Counted from the first letter of the stretch, positions 22,850 to 32,299 are shown. The stretch: DNA of 64,000 nucleotides from an uncultured Flavobacteriaceae bacterium (GCA_934675205.1 CAKUPQ010000003.1:62001-126000); one strand, 5' to 3'. The notes: generated by a model not told the origin, from the letters alone. A program made the numbers and translations.

Positions 22850-24286
22850 ATGAAGCACACTTATATAAAAGAGCTTTTGACAGGCTCAAAATTATTAAAC
22901 GTAGTCGTAGCAAAGGGCTGGGTACGCACTTTTAGAAGTAATCGTTTTATTGCACTCAATGATGGTTCTACGCTTGATACCATCCAATGTGTAATTGATT
23001 TTGAGAATTTTTCGGAAGAATTATTAAAAAAAATAACCGTAGGCTCTGCCATTTCGGTTAAGGGAACTTTGGTTGAAAGCCAGGGAGCAGGACAGAAATA
23101 CGAAATTCAGGTTTCGGAGGTTGAAGTTTTAGGAGAATGTGATGTAGATGCCTATCCGATTCAGCTCAAAAACCGTCCGAGTTTGGAATTGTTGAGAGAA
23201 AATGCACATTTGAGAATCCGTACCAATACTTTTGGTGCGATTATGCGAGTTCGTTCGGTACTTTCGTTTGCGGTACATCAGTATTTTCAGGAAAACGGAT
23301 TTTTCTATGTGAATACTCCGATTATTACAGGGTCAGATGCAGAAGGGGCAGGAGAGATGTTTCAGGTAACTTCGTTAGAAGTTGGGAATCCTCCAAAAGA
23401 TGAAAACGGAAAAATCGACTATTCGGAAGATTTCTTCGGAAAAGAAACCAACCTTACTGTTTCGGGACAGTTGGAAGCGGAAACCTATGCAATGGCACTC
23501 GGAAAAGTTTATACTTTCGGACCTACTTTCAGAGCTGAAAACTCGAATACGTCAAGGCATTTGGCTGAATTTTGGATGATTGAACCCGAAGTAGCTTTCA
23601 ATGATTTAGATGCGAATATGGATTTGGCTGAAGATTTCATCAAATACGTTATTAAATATGTGCTTGACAGATGCGAAACGGATTTGAAATTCTTGGAGCA
23701 ACGTTTGTTAGATGAAGAAAAGCAAAAACCTCAAAACGAAAGAAGCGAAATGTCGCTTATCGAAAAGTTGAAATTCGTTTTGGATAATAACTTTAAGAGA
23801 GTTTCTTATACCGAAGCGATTGATATCCTGAAAAATTCAAAACCGAACAAAAGCAAAAAATTCCAATATTTGATTGAGGAATGGGGAGCAGATTTACAAA
23901 GTGAACACGAACGATTTTTGGTTGAAAAACACTTCAAACGTCCTGTGATTTTGTTTGATTATCCTGCAAAAATCAAAGCATTTTATATGCGTTTGAACGA
24001 AGACGGGAATACGGTTCGTGCGATGGATATTTTATTCCCGGGAATTGGGGAAATCGTGGGAGGCTCTCAAAGAGAAGAAAGACACGATGTTTTGGTCGAA
24101 AAGATGAAAGCTCTAAACATTCCCGAAGAAGAAATGTGGTGGTATTTGGATACCAGACGTTTCGGAACGGCTGTTCACAGTGGTTTCGGACTTGGATTTG
24201 AAAGACTTGTACTCTTTGTTACAGGAATGACCAACATTAGAGATGTGATTCCGTTTCCGAGAACTCCGAAAAGTGCAGAATTTTAA
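22850..24286 (+). CDS. asnS: Asparaginyl-tRNA synthetase
   Basis: The 478 residues contain an N-terminal OB-fold anticodon-binding domain (about 15-105, [20 protein letters not shown]) and a class II catalytic core. Motif 2 is [20 protein letters not shown] and motif 3 is [15 protein letters not shown]. The [11 protein letters not shown] segment and the length separate it from AspRS. It charges tRNA-Asn directly. Start and length are as expected. Confidence 0.96.
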   Translation: MKHTYIKELLTGSKLLNVVVAKGWVRTFRSNRFIALNDGSTLDTIQCVIDFENFSEELLKKITVGSAISVKGTLVESQGAGQKYEIQVSEVEVLGECDVDAYPIQLKNRPSLELLRENAHLRIRTNTFGAIMRVRSVLSFAVHQYFQENGFFYVNTPIITGSDAEGAGEMFQVTSLEVGNPPKDENGKIDYSEDFFGKETNLTVSGQLEAETYAMALGKVYTFGPTFRAENSNTSRHLAEFWMIEPEVAFNDLDANMDLAEDFIKYVIKYVLDRCETDLKFLEQRLLDEEKQKPQNERSEMSLIEKLKFVLDNNFKRVSYTEAIDILKNSKPNKSKKFQYLIEEWGADLQSEHERFLVEKHFKRPVILFDYPAKIKAFYMRLNEDGNTVRAMDILFPGIGEIVGGSQREERHDVLVEKMKALNIPEEEMWWYLDTRRFGTAVHSGFGLGFERLVLFVTGMTNIRDVIPFPRTPKSAEF

Positions 24287-24291
24287 TAATT

Positions 24292-24350
24292 TGCTTTAGG
24301 CAATAAGCAGTAGGCTTTATGCTTATGGCTTACAGCCTATTGCTCACAGT
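24292..24350. repeat. Imperfect palindrome after asnS
   Basis: GCAATA...AGGCT at 24300-24316 pairs with AGCCTATTGC at 24334-24343, with a bulge. Between them GGCTT/GCTTA words repeat. It is placed just after the asnS stop and ends at the ATG region of the next gene. Confidence 0.6.
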
Positions 24351-24356
24351 AAAAAA

Positions 24357-24683
24357 ATGATAATCTACAACGTAACTATAAATATAGACGAAAGTGTTCA
24401 CGAAGATTGGCTTTTGTGGATGCAACAAAAACACATTAATGATGTTTTGGCAACGGGAAAATTCTTCAAAGCTAAACTGGTTAGGGTTTTGGTTGAAGAA
24501 GAAATGGGAGGAGTAACCTATTCTACTCAATATTTCGCAGAAAATAAAGAGTTGTTAGAAAGATACTACAAAGAAGATGCTGAAAGATTGAGAACAGAAG
24601 GACTTAAGCTTTTTGCAGATAAGATGCTCGCTTTTAGAACGGAGCTTGAGGTCATTTCTGAATTTTATTCTCAAACGAATTAA
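24357..24683 (+). CDS. DUF4286 family protein
   Basis: This 108-residue protein has the family start MIIYNVTINIDESVHEDWL and the segment GGVTYSTQYFAENKELLERY. A ferredoxin-like alpha/beta fold is likely. The function is unknown. Its stop overlaps by 4 bases the stop of the convergent L,D-transpeptidase gene. Confidence 0.85.
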   Translation: MIIYNVTINIDESVHEDWLLWMQQKHINDVLATGKFFKAKLVRVLVEEEMGGVTYSTQYFAENKELLERYYKEDAERLRTEGLKLFADKMLAFRTELEVISEFYSQTN

Positions 24684-25429
24684 ACTTTATTGTTCTTTTT
24701 GGAATTTTCATTTTCAGCCAAATAGCTGTCTTTTTGGTTGATGATTTTTGAAGAGGACAGATATTCTTTGTTGTCAGCATAGATATAAAGAAGTGTTCCG
24801 TCTTTGATAGTGTTGATAATTGCATCATTTATTTCTCTCGGAAGTGCGGGGCAACCGTAGCTTCTGCCTAATCTTCCTGTCGATTTGATAACTTCTTCAC
24901 TGCAATAATCCGCTCCGTGAATCACGACTGCTCTTGGTTTTGCCTGACAGTTGATGTCTTTTTCCAATCCCTCAAGCACGAGTGAATATCCGTTTGCTCC
25001 GAAATAGGTTTTTTCGGTTAAATAAAATCCTAACGAACTCTGATATGAACCGTGTTTGTTAGAAAATGAAGTTGCATATTTTTCCCCTGAATTTCGTCCG
25101 TGCGAAACGATAGTATGGAATAAAACCTGTTTTTTTTTCAAATCCAAAACGACCATTCTCTTGTCGGTTGAGGGGAGTGTGAAATCAATAATGGTAATGA
25201 TATTTTTGTTTTTTGCATCTATCTTTTCCAGCCCTTGCATTGCTTGTTCAAAAGCGTTGAACTGAACAGTTTGATTGAGCCCGAAGTCGTTGTAAAGCTC
25301 TGTATAAACCGACTTTTTGTCTATGGATTTTGTAGGGGATTCGATTGTTGCGGTTCTCTGTTCTGCAAGAGAAACAACATTAAAGGAGGTAAATAAAAGT
25401 GCAATTATAAATAACAGTAAAATTCGCAT
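24680..25429 (-). CDS. Periplasmic L,D-transpeptidase-like murein enzyme (catalytic-domain family)
   Basis: This 249-residue protein has a signal peptide (MRILLLFIIALLFTSFNVVS). The catalytic region shows VIHGADYCSEEVI and GRSYGCPAL, giving the His and nucleophilic Cys of YkuD-like transpeptidases in the murein L,D-transpeptidase catalytic-domain branch. It would cut or form bonds on the third-position residue of peptidoglycan stems. A lysine- and asparagine-rich C terminus follows. It lies 84 bases downstream of a second L,D-transpeptidase on the same strand. Confidence 0.85.
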   Translation of the reverse strand: MRILLLFIIALLFTSFNVVSLAEQRTATIESPTKSIDKKSVYTELYNDFGLNQTVQFNAFEQAMQGLEKIDAKNKNIITIIDFTLPSTDKRMVVLDLKKKQVLFHTIVSHGRNSGEKYATSFSNKHGSYQSSLGFYLTEKTYFGANGYSLVLEGLEKDINCQAKPRAVVIHGADYCSEEVIKSTGRLGRSYGCPALPREINDAIINTIKDGTLLYIYADNKEYLSSSKIINQKDSYLAENENSKKNNKV

Positions 25430-25472
25430 TCGTTTATGATTTTTGTATCAATATCAACTTTATTATAACGGG

Positions 25473-25480
25473 CAAAAATA
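25473..25480 (-). promoter_or_regulatory. -7 box (TATTTTTG on minus strand)
   Basis: CAAAAATA lies 43 bases before the start of the L,D-transpeptidase-like gene, in the gap between the two murein genes, so the two can be transcribed separately. Confidence 0.5.
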
Positions 25481-25513
25481 ATAATTATTTGAATTTCAAA
25501 GTGTTAAAATTTA

Positions 25514-26539
25514 TTAATCAATCACAATTACCAAAGATTTCAGGGGTTTTGCGTTATCATAAATAAATTTTGCGTGTGAAGAGGCATTCCGTACGCACAT
25601 ATGCGAACGTGGAAATGTCCCTAAAGTTGCACTGTATTCTATAATGTTTCCGTTGGGGTTGTTTGTCGGAACTCCGTGAATGTAACCTCCGTTTGTAAAA
25701 CGACTCGCATAAGGAGCAAATCCACCAATTTCGGTTGTTCCGTCTTCATAGAATAACATTTTTGATTTGTTTTCCTGGATGATAAACATTCCGAGAGGAG
25801 TTTCCATTGCATACGGAGGTTTATGAACTCCCGAAGTAGCAGGATTCATCGAACGGATAACCCATTCGTTTTCATCTCTTTCTATAAAAGTTATGTTCTG
25901 ATTAGTAACATCGACAAAAATAATATGGTTAAAGTGAATGCTGTCTCCGAGTGTTTTTACATATCGTTTCGGAACATCCCAAGTTCCTGAAAACGAGATT
26001 CCCTCAATCCGAACCATATCAAGTGTGTCACTACTGATTAGCTTTACGATTGAACCATCTCTGCCATAAATTGTAGGAGCATCGGTTTCTCCCACAATAT
26101 AAAGAGGAGCAGACTGATAACGCTCTACACCCAAAGTATCGGAAACTCGTGTATATTCGTTTCGGACGAATTTTTTTACGGTTGGAGCTTCACGATTCAT
26201 ATTTTTGTAGTTCTGCAAAACGGCATACGTGATTTTTTCCTTTTGGAAATTCTCGACATAAGCTAATTTCTCTTTGATTTTATCCCACTGAAAAACTCGT
26301 GTGGTGTCTTTGTACGGATAGGTGTCTTCGAGTGTGTATTTATCGAAAGTAAGTTCTTTGTTCAGAATAATATCAGCAGCAGTTCTCGGACGATTTTTTT
26401 CGATTTCTTCAGCTTTTTTTACTTCATTAATAGAGTCCTGAACTCTTGTGTCAGTAAAATTATCGTTTATGGTTTTATCCTTACAGGACAAAAAAACAGA
26501 GGAAAACAAAATCAATCCCAGGTTAAAATATACTTTCAT
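25514..26539 (-). CDS. L,D-transpeptidase (YkuD) lipoprotein
   Basis: This 341-residue protein has lipobox FLSC (C19). The C-terminal YkuD domain has GGYIHGVPTN and PRSHMCVRN, providing the catalytic His and Cys; the family consensus SHGCVR has Met in place of Gly here. The N-terminal about 190 residues form an unassigned region that may position it on the wall. The enzyme makes 3-3 cross-links or attaches proteins to peptidoglycan. It is paired with a second murein enzyme downstream. Confidence 0.88.
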   Translation of the reverse strand: MKVYFNLGLILFSSVFLSCKDKTINDNFTDTRVQDSINEVKKAEEIEKNRPRTAADIILNKELTFDKYTLEDTYPYKDTTRVFQWDKIKEKLAYVENFQKEKITYAVLQNYKNMNREAPTVKKFVRNEYTRVSDTLGVERYQSAPLYIVGETDAPTIYGRDGSIVKLISSDTLDMVRIEGISFSGTWDVPKRYVKTLGDSIHFNHIIFVDVTNQNITFIERDENEWVIRSMNPATSGVHKPPYAMETPLGMFIIQENKSKMLFYEDGTTEIGGFAPYASRFTNGGYIHGVPTNNPNGNIIEYSATLGTFPRSHMCVRNASSHAKFIYDNAKPLKSLVIVID

Positions 26540-26558
26540 AAATAGTTGAAATCCTGTA

Positions 26559-26566
26559 CAAAAATA
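26559..26566 (-). promoter_or_regulatory. -7 box for the YkuD lipoprotein
   Basis: CAAAAATA reads TATTTTTG toward the gene and is 19 bases before its ATG. Confidence 0.55.
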
Positions 26567-26588
26567 GAAAAACTTTTGATAAATTAAA

Positions 26589-26662
26589 CTTGAAGATGTT
26601 AAGACATAAGAGTACGACTTGAAGATGTAGGACGTACGACTTGAAGATATAAGATTTAAGTT
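26589..26662. repeat. Tandem ACTTGAAGAT repeats between divergent genes
   Basis: Copies begin at 26589, 26618 and 26640. The last two units are ACTTGAAGATGTAGGACGTACG-like, 22 bp apart, and the first is longer. The 222-base gap holds this and promoters only. Confidence 0.7.
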
Positions 26663-26736
26663 ATATAAGTCCTGCGTCTAATCAATATTGGTTTGTAAAT
26701 ACACAAAATATTCTTTTCACTTTCATTTGAAAGCAG

Positions 26737-26744
26737 TATCTTTG
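26737..26744 (+). promoter_or_regulatory. -7 box TATCTTTG for the oxidase assembly operon
   Basis: TATCTTTG lies 17 bases before the ATG at 26762. Confidence 0.6.
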
Positions 26745-26761
26745 CCAAGTTTTAGAATCCT

Positions 26762-27691
26762 ATGAAAACAGCTTTGACTTCAACTGACACTACTTTTTCT
26801 ATAAAAACAGCAATTTCCGAGTTTAAAGAAATTACCAAATTCCGTTTGGCCGCAAGTGTGGTCTTTTCGTCTATTGCAGGATATTTACTGGGAGTAGTTG
26901 AGTTCACTTCGAGTAACTGGATGACACTTTTGATGTTGGCTGTCGGAGGATATTGTATGGTTGGAGCATCAAATGCCTTTAACCAAATCATCGAAAAAGA
27001 TTCGGATGCAAAAATGGAACGAACCAAAAATCGTCCCGTTCCTTCAGGACGATTAACCCCAACAACCGCTTTTGTAATTGCAACTGTTCTTACTATTTTA
27101 GGACTTGTCATTTTGTACAACATCAATCCGAAATCAGCAATGTTCGGAGCGATTTCGATATTTTTGTATGTGAGTGTTTATACTCCCCTGAAAACGATGA
27201 CTCCGCTTTCGGTCTTTGTGGGAGCTTTTCCGGGAGCGATTCCGTTTATGCTCGGATGGGTTGCAGCTACGGACAGCTTCGGAATTGAAGCAGGAACACT
27301 TTTTATGATTCAGTTTTTTTGGCAGTTTCCACATTTTTGGGCTATTGGCTGGTTTTTATTCGAAGATTACAAAAAGGCAGACATTTATATGTTACCTAAC
27401 GGAAAACGAGATAAAGGAACTGCAATACAAGTAATAATGTACACATTTTGGACGGTTGTAACTTCGATTGTTCCGGTTATAGGGTACTTTAAAGAGGGGA
27501 TTTTAGGAAGATTGTACATCACTCCAATTTCGGCTGTAATTATTTTAGGGTTGGGAATCTGGTTTATAATGTATGCTTTCAAATTATACAAAAAAAGAGA
27601 TGCCAAAACAGCACGAACACTTATGCTTGTGAGTGTTTCGTATATTACGCTTTTGCAAATAGTATATGTTTTGGATAAATTTATACGGTAA
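26762..27691 (+). CDS. ctaB: Protoheme IX farnesyltransferase (heme O synthase)
   Basis: This 309-residue UbiA-family prenyltransferase has about nine transmembrane helices. The first aspartate-rich motif is NAFNQIIEKDSDAKMERTKN (71-90), followed by RPVPSGRL, and the second loop is WLFEDYKKADIYMLP-like. It adds a farnesyl group to heme b to make heme O for terminal oxidases. It leads a run of oxidase genes, all on the same strand with short gaps. Confidence 0.94.
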   Translation: MKTALTSTDTTFSIKTAISEFKEITKFRLAASVVFSSIAGYLLGVVEFTSSNWMTLLMLAVGGYCMVGASNAFNQIIEKDSDAKMERTKNRPVPSGRLTPTTAFVIATVLTILGLVILYNINPKSAMFGAISIFLYVSVYTPLKTMTPLSVFVGAFPGAIPFMLGWVAATDSFGIEAGTLFMIQFFWQFPHFWAIGWFLFEDYKKADIYMLPNGKRDKGTAIQVIMYTFWTVVTSIVPVIGYFKEGILGRLYITPISAVIILGLGIWFIMYAFKLYKKRDAKTARTLMLVSVSYITLLQIVYVLDKFIR

Positions 27692-27696
27692 TTATT

Positions 27697-28284
27697 ATGA
27701 TACGAGAAAATCAGGTTTTTGACGATTACGGCCGAAAATCCAAAACATTCAAAACGATGTTGTGGGTGGGTATGATTAGTATGTTTATGATGTTCGCAGG
27801 ACTTACGAGTGCTTACATTGTTAGTAAATCAAGACCCGACTGGTTAAGTGATTTCGAACTGCCTTTTTCTTTTTTGATTAGTACGGTTGTAATTGTTATC
27901 AGTAGTTTTACTTTTCATTTTGCAGTAAAAGCCATAAAACGAGACGACAGAGCCAATACTTCACTGTTTTTAGGGATTACGTTTGCTTTGGGAATCAGCT
28001 TTGTAATATTACAGTTTATCGGATTTGACCAAATCATCAAAAACGGATATTTTTTTACGGGAGCAGAAAGTACCGTAACGACTTCATTCGTATATATTGT
28101 AGTGATAATGCACATTGTTCACTTGTTTGCAGGAATGATTTCGCTACTGATTGTAATTTATAATCATTATAAACAAAAATATAACTCCTCTCAACCGCTT
28201 GGAATTGAGTTAAGTGCGATGTTCTGGCACTTTCTTGACTTTTTGTGGTTGTATTTGTTTTTATTTTTGTATTTCTTTAAATAA
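27697..28284 (+). CDS. Cytochrome c oxidase subunit III (short paralogue)
   Basis: This 195-residue protein has about five transmembrane helices. HIVHLFAGMISLL and MFWHFLDFLWLYLFLFLYFF match subunit III. It begins 5 bases after ctaB. A second, longer subunit III follows immediately, a paired arrangement typical of Bacteroidetes caa3-type oxidases (established from family knowledge). Confidence 0.9.
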   Translation: MIRENQVFDDYGRKSKTFKTMLWVGMISMFMMFAGLTSAYIVSKSRPDWLSDFELPFSFLISTVVIVISSFTFHFAVKAIKRDDRANTSLFLGITFALGISFVILQFIGFDQIIKNGYFFTGAESTVTTSFVYIVVIMHIVHLFAGMISLLIVIYNHYKQKYNSSQPLGIELSAMFWHFLDFLWLYLFLFLYFFK

Positions 28285-28294
28285 GAAAAAAACG

Positions 28295-28302
28295 TACATT
28301 TG
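28295..28302 (+). promoter_or_regulatory. -7 box TACATTTG inside the oxidase operon
   Basis: TACATTTG is 27 bases before the ATG of the longer subunit III, so the second half of the operon may be expressed separately. Confidence 0.55.
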
Positions 28303-28329
28303 ACAAATTTTTTATTTTAACAAAAAATT

Positions 28330-29352
28330 ATGGAGACAACAGCTACTTCAACAGCTAAAGAAAAAGTTTGGGAAGGTGGTAACGAACCGTTAGGAGCAAG
28401 TTACGGAAAGTTAATGATGTGGATTTTTATCCTATCAGACTCTCTTACTTTTACAGGATTTTTGATTTCTTACGGATTTATGAGGTTCAAATTTATCGAC
28501 ATTTGGCCTATTGCGGACGAAGTTTTTAATCACTTTCCGTTTTTCCACGGAGATAATCCGATGTATTTCGTGGCATTAATGACCTTTATTTTGATTTTTT
28601 CGTCAGTAACTATGGTACTTGCCGTAGATGCGGGACATCAGATGAAAAAAAATAAGGTTGTTACATATCTGGCACTGACCATTGCAGGAGGTTTATTTTT
28701 CGTAGGTTCACAGGCTTATGAGTGGACAAACTTTATTAAAGGAACTTATGGAGCTGTTGAGACCAAAGGTGGATCAATATTACAATTTGTAGATACTGAA
28801 GGTAACCGTCTTTCTTTAGATCAGGTAGCTCAACCAATTCCAACCGAAAGAGTGAACAATACAAGCAGTAGAGGACTTTGGTTTACTAAAGAGGCAAAAA
28901 GACCTCAATATACTACGGAAGAGGTTATTGCAGGAGTAAAAGCGAATCCGAATGTTTTGATTAGAACGGAATTTATTTATAGAAGTACAGATGAGCAAAA
29001 AGGAGATACTTCGATACATCCTACACTTAACAAAGACAAGCATAAAGTAGTGCTTACTCGTGAGGCTTCTGTTGAAAGAATTCAAGATGCAAAATACGTA
29101 GTAAAAGGAGCAGGACACGTAAGAAACGAATACGGAAACAAATTGTTTGCTAACTTGTTTTTCTTTATTACAGGATTCCACGGATTCCACGTTTCTATCG
29201 GTATTTTACTGAACATCATTATATTTATAAACGTTCTTTTAGGAACTTACGAACGTAGGGGCTCTTACGAAATGGTCGAAAAAGTAGGACTTTATTGGCA
29301 CTTTGTAGATTTGGTTTGGGTATTCGTATTTACATTCTTCTATTTGGTATAA
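28330..29352 (+). CDS. Cytochrome c oxidase subunit III (long form)
   Basis: This 340-residue protein contains subunit III helices at both ends and a soluble insert of about 120 residues in the middle (about 145-265, including SILQFVDTEGNRLSLDQVAQ). Terminal motifs GFHGFHVSIGILLNI and YWHFVDLVWVFVFTFFYL are classic. It cooperates with subunit IV just downstream. Catalytic subunits I and II are not in this window. Confidence 0.92.
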   Translation: METTATSTAKEKVWEGGNEPLGASYGKLMMWIFILSDSLTFTGFLISYGFMRFKFIDIWPIADEVFNHFPFFHGDNPMYFVALMTFILIFSSVTMVLAVDAGHQMKKNKVVTYLALTIAGGLFFVGSQAYEWTNFIKGTYGAVETKGGSILQFVDTEGNRLSLDQVAQPIPTERVNNTSSRGLWFTKEAKRPQYTTEEVIAGVKANPNVLIRTEFIYRSTDEQKGDTSIHPTLNKDKHKVVLTREASVERIQDAKYVVKGAGHVRNEYGNKLFANLFFFITGFHGFHVSIGILLNIIIFINVLLGTYERRGSYEMVEKVGLYWHFVDLVWVFVFTFFYLV

Positions 29353-29376
29353 TTCTATTAGTTAGTATAAAAAGTT

Positions 29377-29733
29377 ATGGCACAAGGTCACACATCAAAC
29401 ACAAAAAGAATCTGGAATGTATTCTGGATATTATCAGCACTGACAATCGTTGAGGTAGTATTAGGTATTTTAAAACCCGAATCTATATATCATTCTGATT
29501 TTTTGGGAACTTCGATTTTGAACTGGATATTCATTATTCTTACTATCATTAAGGCTTATTACATTGTTTGGGCTTTTATGCATATGGAAGGAGAAAAAGC
29601 ATCACTTCGTTGGTCAATAGTTGGGACAACCATATTTTTGATTATCTATATTGTTGTGCTCTTTCTTATCGAGGCAGTTTATATCCACGATGTGATGAAC
29701 GGACCGAGGTCAATCAGTAAATGGATATTTTAA
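29377..29733 (+). CDS. Cytochrome c oxidase subunit IV
   Basis: This 118-residue protein has three transmembrane segments (about 13-29, 47-70, 80-105) with KAYYIVWAFMHMEGEK between the second and third, as in bacterial caa3 subunit IV. It starts 24 bases after the long subunit III and is followed by a terminator. Confidence 0.88.
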   Translation: MAQGHTSNTKRIWNVFWILSALTIVEVVLGILKPESIYHSDFLGTSILNWIFIILTIIKAYYIVWAFMHMEGEKASLRWSIVGTTIFLIIYIVVLFLIEAVYIHDVMNGPRSISKWIF

Positions 29734-29753
29734 TACGATATTATATAAACAGG

Positions 29754-29781
29754 AAAGGCAGTAGTAATACTGCCTTTTTTT
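29754..29781 (+). terminator. Intrinsic terminator after subunit IV
   Basis: AAAGGCAGTA at 29754-29763 pairs with TACTGCCTTT at 29768-29777, loop GTAA, followed by Ts. Confidence 0.9.
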
Positions 29782-29782
29782 G

Positions 29783-29790
29783 TATCTTTG
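29783..29790 (+). promoter_or_regulatory. -7 box TATCTTTG for the SCO-like pair
   Basis: TATCTTTG comes directly after the terminator and 24 bases before the ATG at 29815. It rules out the upstream TTG as a start. Confidence 0.65.
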
Positions 29791-29814
29791 TATGAACTTT
29801 TAAAGCCTTTACCA

Positions 29815-30498
29815 ATGAAAAAAGGTATCATTGTAATATTTCTATTTGTCTTTCCGATTTCAATGTATTTGTTTTTTGCTTCGGGAGTAAATACGTTTAC
29901 CAAATTACCAACTATTGCCGAAAAAGTTGATGAACTTCCTCATTGGGAATCGTTAAGCGGAGAATCTGTAAAACTTCAAGATAAAATTACGATTCTCGGA
30001 TTTATGGGAGTAGAGGTTTTAGCCAACAAAAGCAATGCTTTTAATCTGAATCAACTGATTTATAACAAGAACAAATCGTTTTTGGACTTTCAGATTGTGA
30101 TGATTGTTCCTGTCGAATCCAAAGTAGAAGTAGAACAGCTTATTTATGAATTTGAATGGGCAAAATTAGCTTCATTTTCGGGTTGGAAATTCGTTTTTGC
30201 AGAACAAGAGGAAATCCAAAATTATTATGACAAACTTGGTTTAGTGAATACTCTGGACGAAAATGCAGGTACTCCTTTCGTTTATATTTTGGACAAGGAA
30301 AGAAATTTGAGAGGACGAAAAGGAATGAACAAAAAAGGAAAAGACGAATATAAAGAAGGATATTCAACCGTTTCTCCTGCCGAACTCAAAAACGAAATGG
30401 AAGACGATTTTAAAATAATCCTTTACGAATACAGAGCAGCTTATAAGAAAAATAGAAATCAGGAATTAGGAATTGAGAAAATAGAAAATAGAAAATAA
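29815..30498 (+). CDS. Membrane-anchored protein of unknown function, SCO/thioredoxin-fold-like without cysteines
   Basis: This 227-residue protein has an N-terminal anchor (about 5-22, IVIFLFVFPISMYLFFA). The body has the order of a thioredoxin-like fold (KITILGFMGVEVL, DFQIVMIVPVESK, GTPFVYILDKERNLRGR), but no CxxxC. It sits between oxidase subunit IV and a true SCO gene, so a structural role in oxidase assembly is a reasonable inference. The last codons are an AGAAAAT repeat that includes the stop. ATG at 29815 fits the promoter. Confidence 0.65.
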   Translation: MKKGIIVIFLFVFPISMYLFFASGVNTFTKLPTIAEKVDELPHWESLSGESVKLQDKITILGFMGVEVLANKSNAFNLNQLIYNKNKSFLDFQIVMIVPVESKVEVEQLIYEFEWAKLASFSGWKFVFAEQEEIQNYYDKLGLVNTLDENAGTPFVYILDKERNLRGRKGMNKKGKDEYKEGYSTVSPAELKNEMEDDFKIILYEYRAAYKKNRNQELGIEKIENRK

Positions 30499-30535
30499 AC
30501 TAAAATCAAATCCCTGTAAAGTTGGGGTGAGGCAC

Positions 30536-31261
30536 ATGAAAAACAAATCATATATTGGTATCAGTTTTATAATTTTGATTTTCGGAATTTGGGCTATTCC
30601 GAAAATTATAGACGGATTCAAAAATAACAACATTGTAGAAGGCGACCGACTCAATAGAGTCGTGAAAACTAAAAAAAGCGGACTGGTAGTAATTGATAAT
30701 GTCCCGTCTTTTTCGCTTACCAATCAAAAAAACCAAACCATAAGCGACAAAGATATGTTGGGAAAAGTCTATGTGTTGGAATTTTTCTTTTCGACCTGTC
30801 CGACTATTTGTCCGATTATGAATCGAAATTTGATTGATGTTGAGAAAAAGTTTACGAACAAAAAAGATTTCGGAATCGTTTCCGTTACGATAAATCCAAA
30901 ACATGATACTCCCGAAGTATTGAAAAACCACAAAGAAACTCATTTGAACATCACTTCGGATAATTGGCATTTTCTGACTTCCGAAAGACAGGAAGACATT
31001 CATAAATTAGCTAGAAAGTTCAATATGTATGTAGGGGAAAATATAGATGCACCGGGAGGGTTTGAACATTCCGGATTATTTGCCCTTATCGACAAAAACG
31101 GAAAAATAAGATGTAGAACTGACAATTTCGGAAACCCGATTTTGTATTATTCTGCTTTAAACTTTCTTGATGAAGAAGGTTTTGAGGAAGATCCATACGG
31201 AGAATTCAGGCCTGGAGTTGATGCAATTATAGAAGATATCGAAAAATTATTGAACGAATAA
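30536..31261 (+). CDS. SCO1/SenC copper chaperone for cytochrome oxidase
   Basis: This 241-residue protein has one N-terminal membrane helix (about 8-24). The copper site is complete: C88 and C92 in STCPTICPIM and H178 in GGFEHSGLF. It delivers copper to the CuA centre of subunit II on the periplasmic side. An in-frame GTG 9 bases upstream is possible but the ATG gives the better anchor. The location after oxidase genes fits the role. Confidence 0.94.
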   Translation: MKNKSYIGISFIILIFGIWAIPKIIDGFKNNNIVEGDRLNRVVKTKKSGLVVIDNVPSFSLTNQKNQTISDKDMLGKVYVLEFFFSTCPTICPIMNRNLIDVEKKFTNKKDFGIVSVTINPKHDTPEVLKNHKETHLNITSDNWHFLTSERQEDIHKLARKFNMYVGENIDAPGGFEHSGLFALIDKNGKIRCRTDNFGNPILYYSALNFLDEEGFEEDPYGEFRPGVDAIIEDIEKLLNE

Positions 31262-31280
31262 TTTATAATTTTAAGCTATA

Positions 31281-31320
31281 AAAAAATCCCGTTTCATTTA
31301 AGAATGAAACGGGATTTTTT
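31281..31320. terminator. Bidirectional terminator, 18-bp stem
   Basis: Arms 31281-31298 and 31303-31320 are perfect complements with loop TAAG, flanked by A and T runs, between convergent genes. Confidence 0.93.
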
Positions 31321-31339
31321 TATTTATAAAACCTGTAAA

Positions 31340-32269
31340 TTATTGTTTTACAATCTTTTTAGTAGTACTTCCCTCGTTAGAGTTGATGTTTACAAAATAA
31401 ACCCCTGCATTCAAATCAGAAACATTGATTTGAGATACATTAGAATTAGCTTGTTTAACTGTTCTTCCATTGATGTCTGTAACAATTACAGAGTTGATTT
31501 CTGCATTGATAGAGTTAGAAATGTTTAACACATCTTTTGCAGGATTTGGATAAACAGAGAAAGAAGAAGCTGTAAAATTCCCTGTTGAAGCATCTTCATC
31601 ATTAGTCTTAAAGTTGTCTATGATAGCATAACCGTCAACTCCACTCCAATTATCGTGAACGAATCTAACTTGCTCAATATCGTTTAGTTGATTGTTTATT
31701 TGAACACCTTGATGAATAAGAACATCATTTATATAGTAAGACACATCATTAGCTGTTGTTTCGACCCTTACATTATACCAGGTCTCTGGTGTCCAAGTAA
31801 AGTCAGTTGTAGTAAATGCTTCATTTGAAAGAGCCGCTACTGCACCATTATATGAAAAATGAAGTATTGTTGTGAAAAATCCAGCTGTTAGATTAACTGT
31901 TCCGAATCTATAATCACTTGCATCGTCAATTTCATCTACGATATAAATATCAAAAGAGATAACAGCCGTTTCAAATTCAACAGGAGTAGAGTAATTGTAA
32001 AAAGCTCCCATAACAGGGTTACTTTGAGTACCAAAATTACTATCCACAGCAATTTTTAAAGCCTGTGTTCCTTCGGAAGCCAAATCGCTTGTGACGTTTT
32101 GATTACTGATAAACCCTCCTGCTCCGTCTCCTGTAACTACCCAACCATTTTGTCCATTAATATCCCCTAAAGTAAATCCTTCTGATGCCTCAAAAGAAAT
32201 AGTTTGTTGTGCATTAGCACCTGTGATTGTAGCAACTACAAATGCTACAGAAAGTAAAATCTTTTTCAT
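31340..32269 (-). CDS. Secreted protein with T9SS type A sorting domain
   Basis: This 309-residue protein has signal peptide MKKILLSVAFVVATITGANA cleaved before QQTISFE. The middle about 200 residues are beta-rich with a lectin-like pattern (DYRFGTVNLTAGFFT, WYNVRVETTANDVSYYIND). The C-terminal about 75 residues are a Por-type sorting tail with FSVYPNPAKDVLNI and GVYFVNINSNEG. It should pass the outer membrane by T9SS and be attached or released at the surface. ATG at 32269 gives the signal peptide; a further upstream ATG does not. Confidence 0.88.
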   Translation of the reverse strand: MKKILLSVAFVVATITGANAQQTISFEASEGFTLGDINGQNGWVVTGDGAGGFISNQNVTSDLASEGTQALKIAVDSNFGTQSNPVMGAFYNYSTPVEFETAVISFDIYIVDEIDDASDYRFGTVNLTAGFFTTILHFSYNGAVAALSNEAFTTTDFTWTPETWYNVRVETTANDVSYYINDVLIHQGVQINNQLNDIEQVRFVHDNWSGVDGYAIIDNFKTNDEDASTGNFTASSFSVYPNPAKDVLNISNSINAEINSVIVTDINGRTVKQANSNVSQINVSDLNAGVYFVNINSNEGSTTKKIVKQ

Positions 32270-32299
32270 AGTTATGTTTTTTAAAAAATTAAAGATAGC

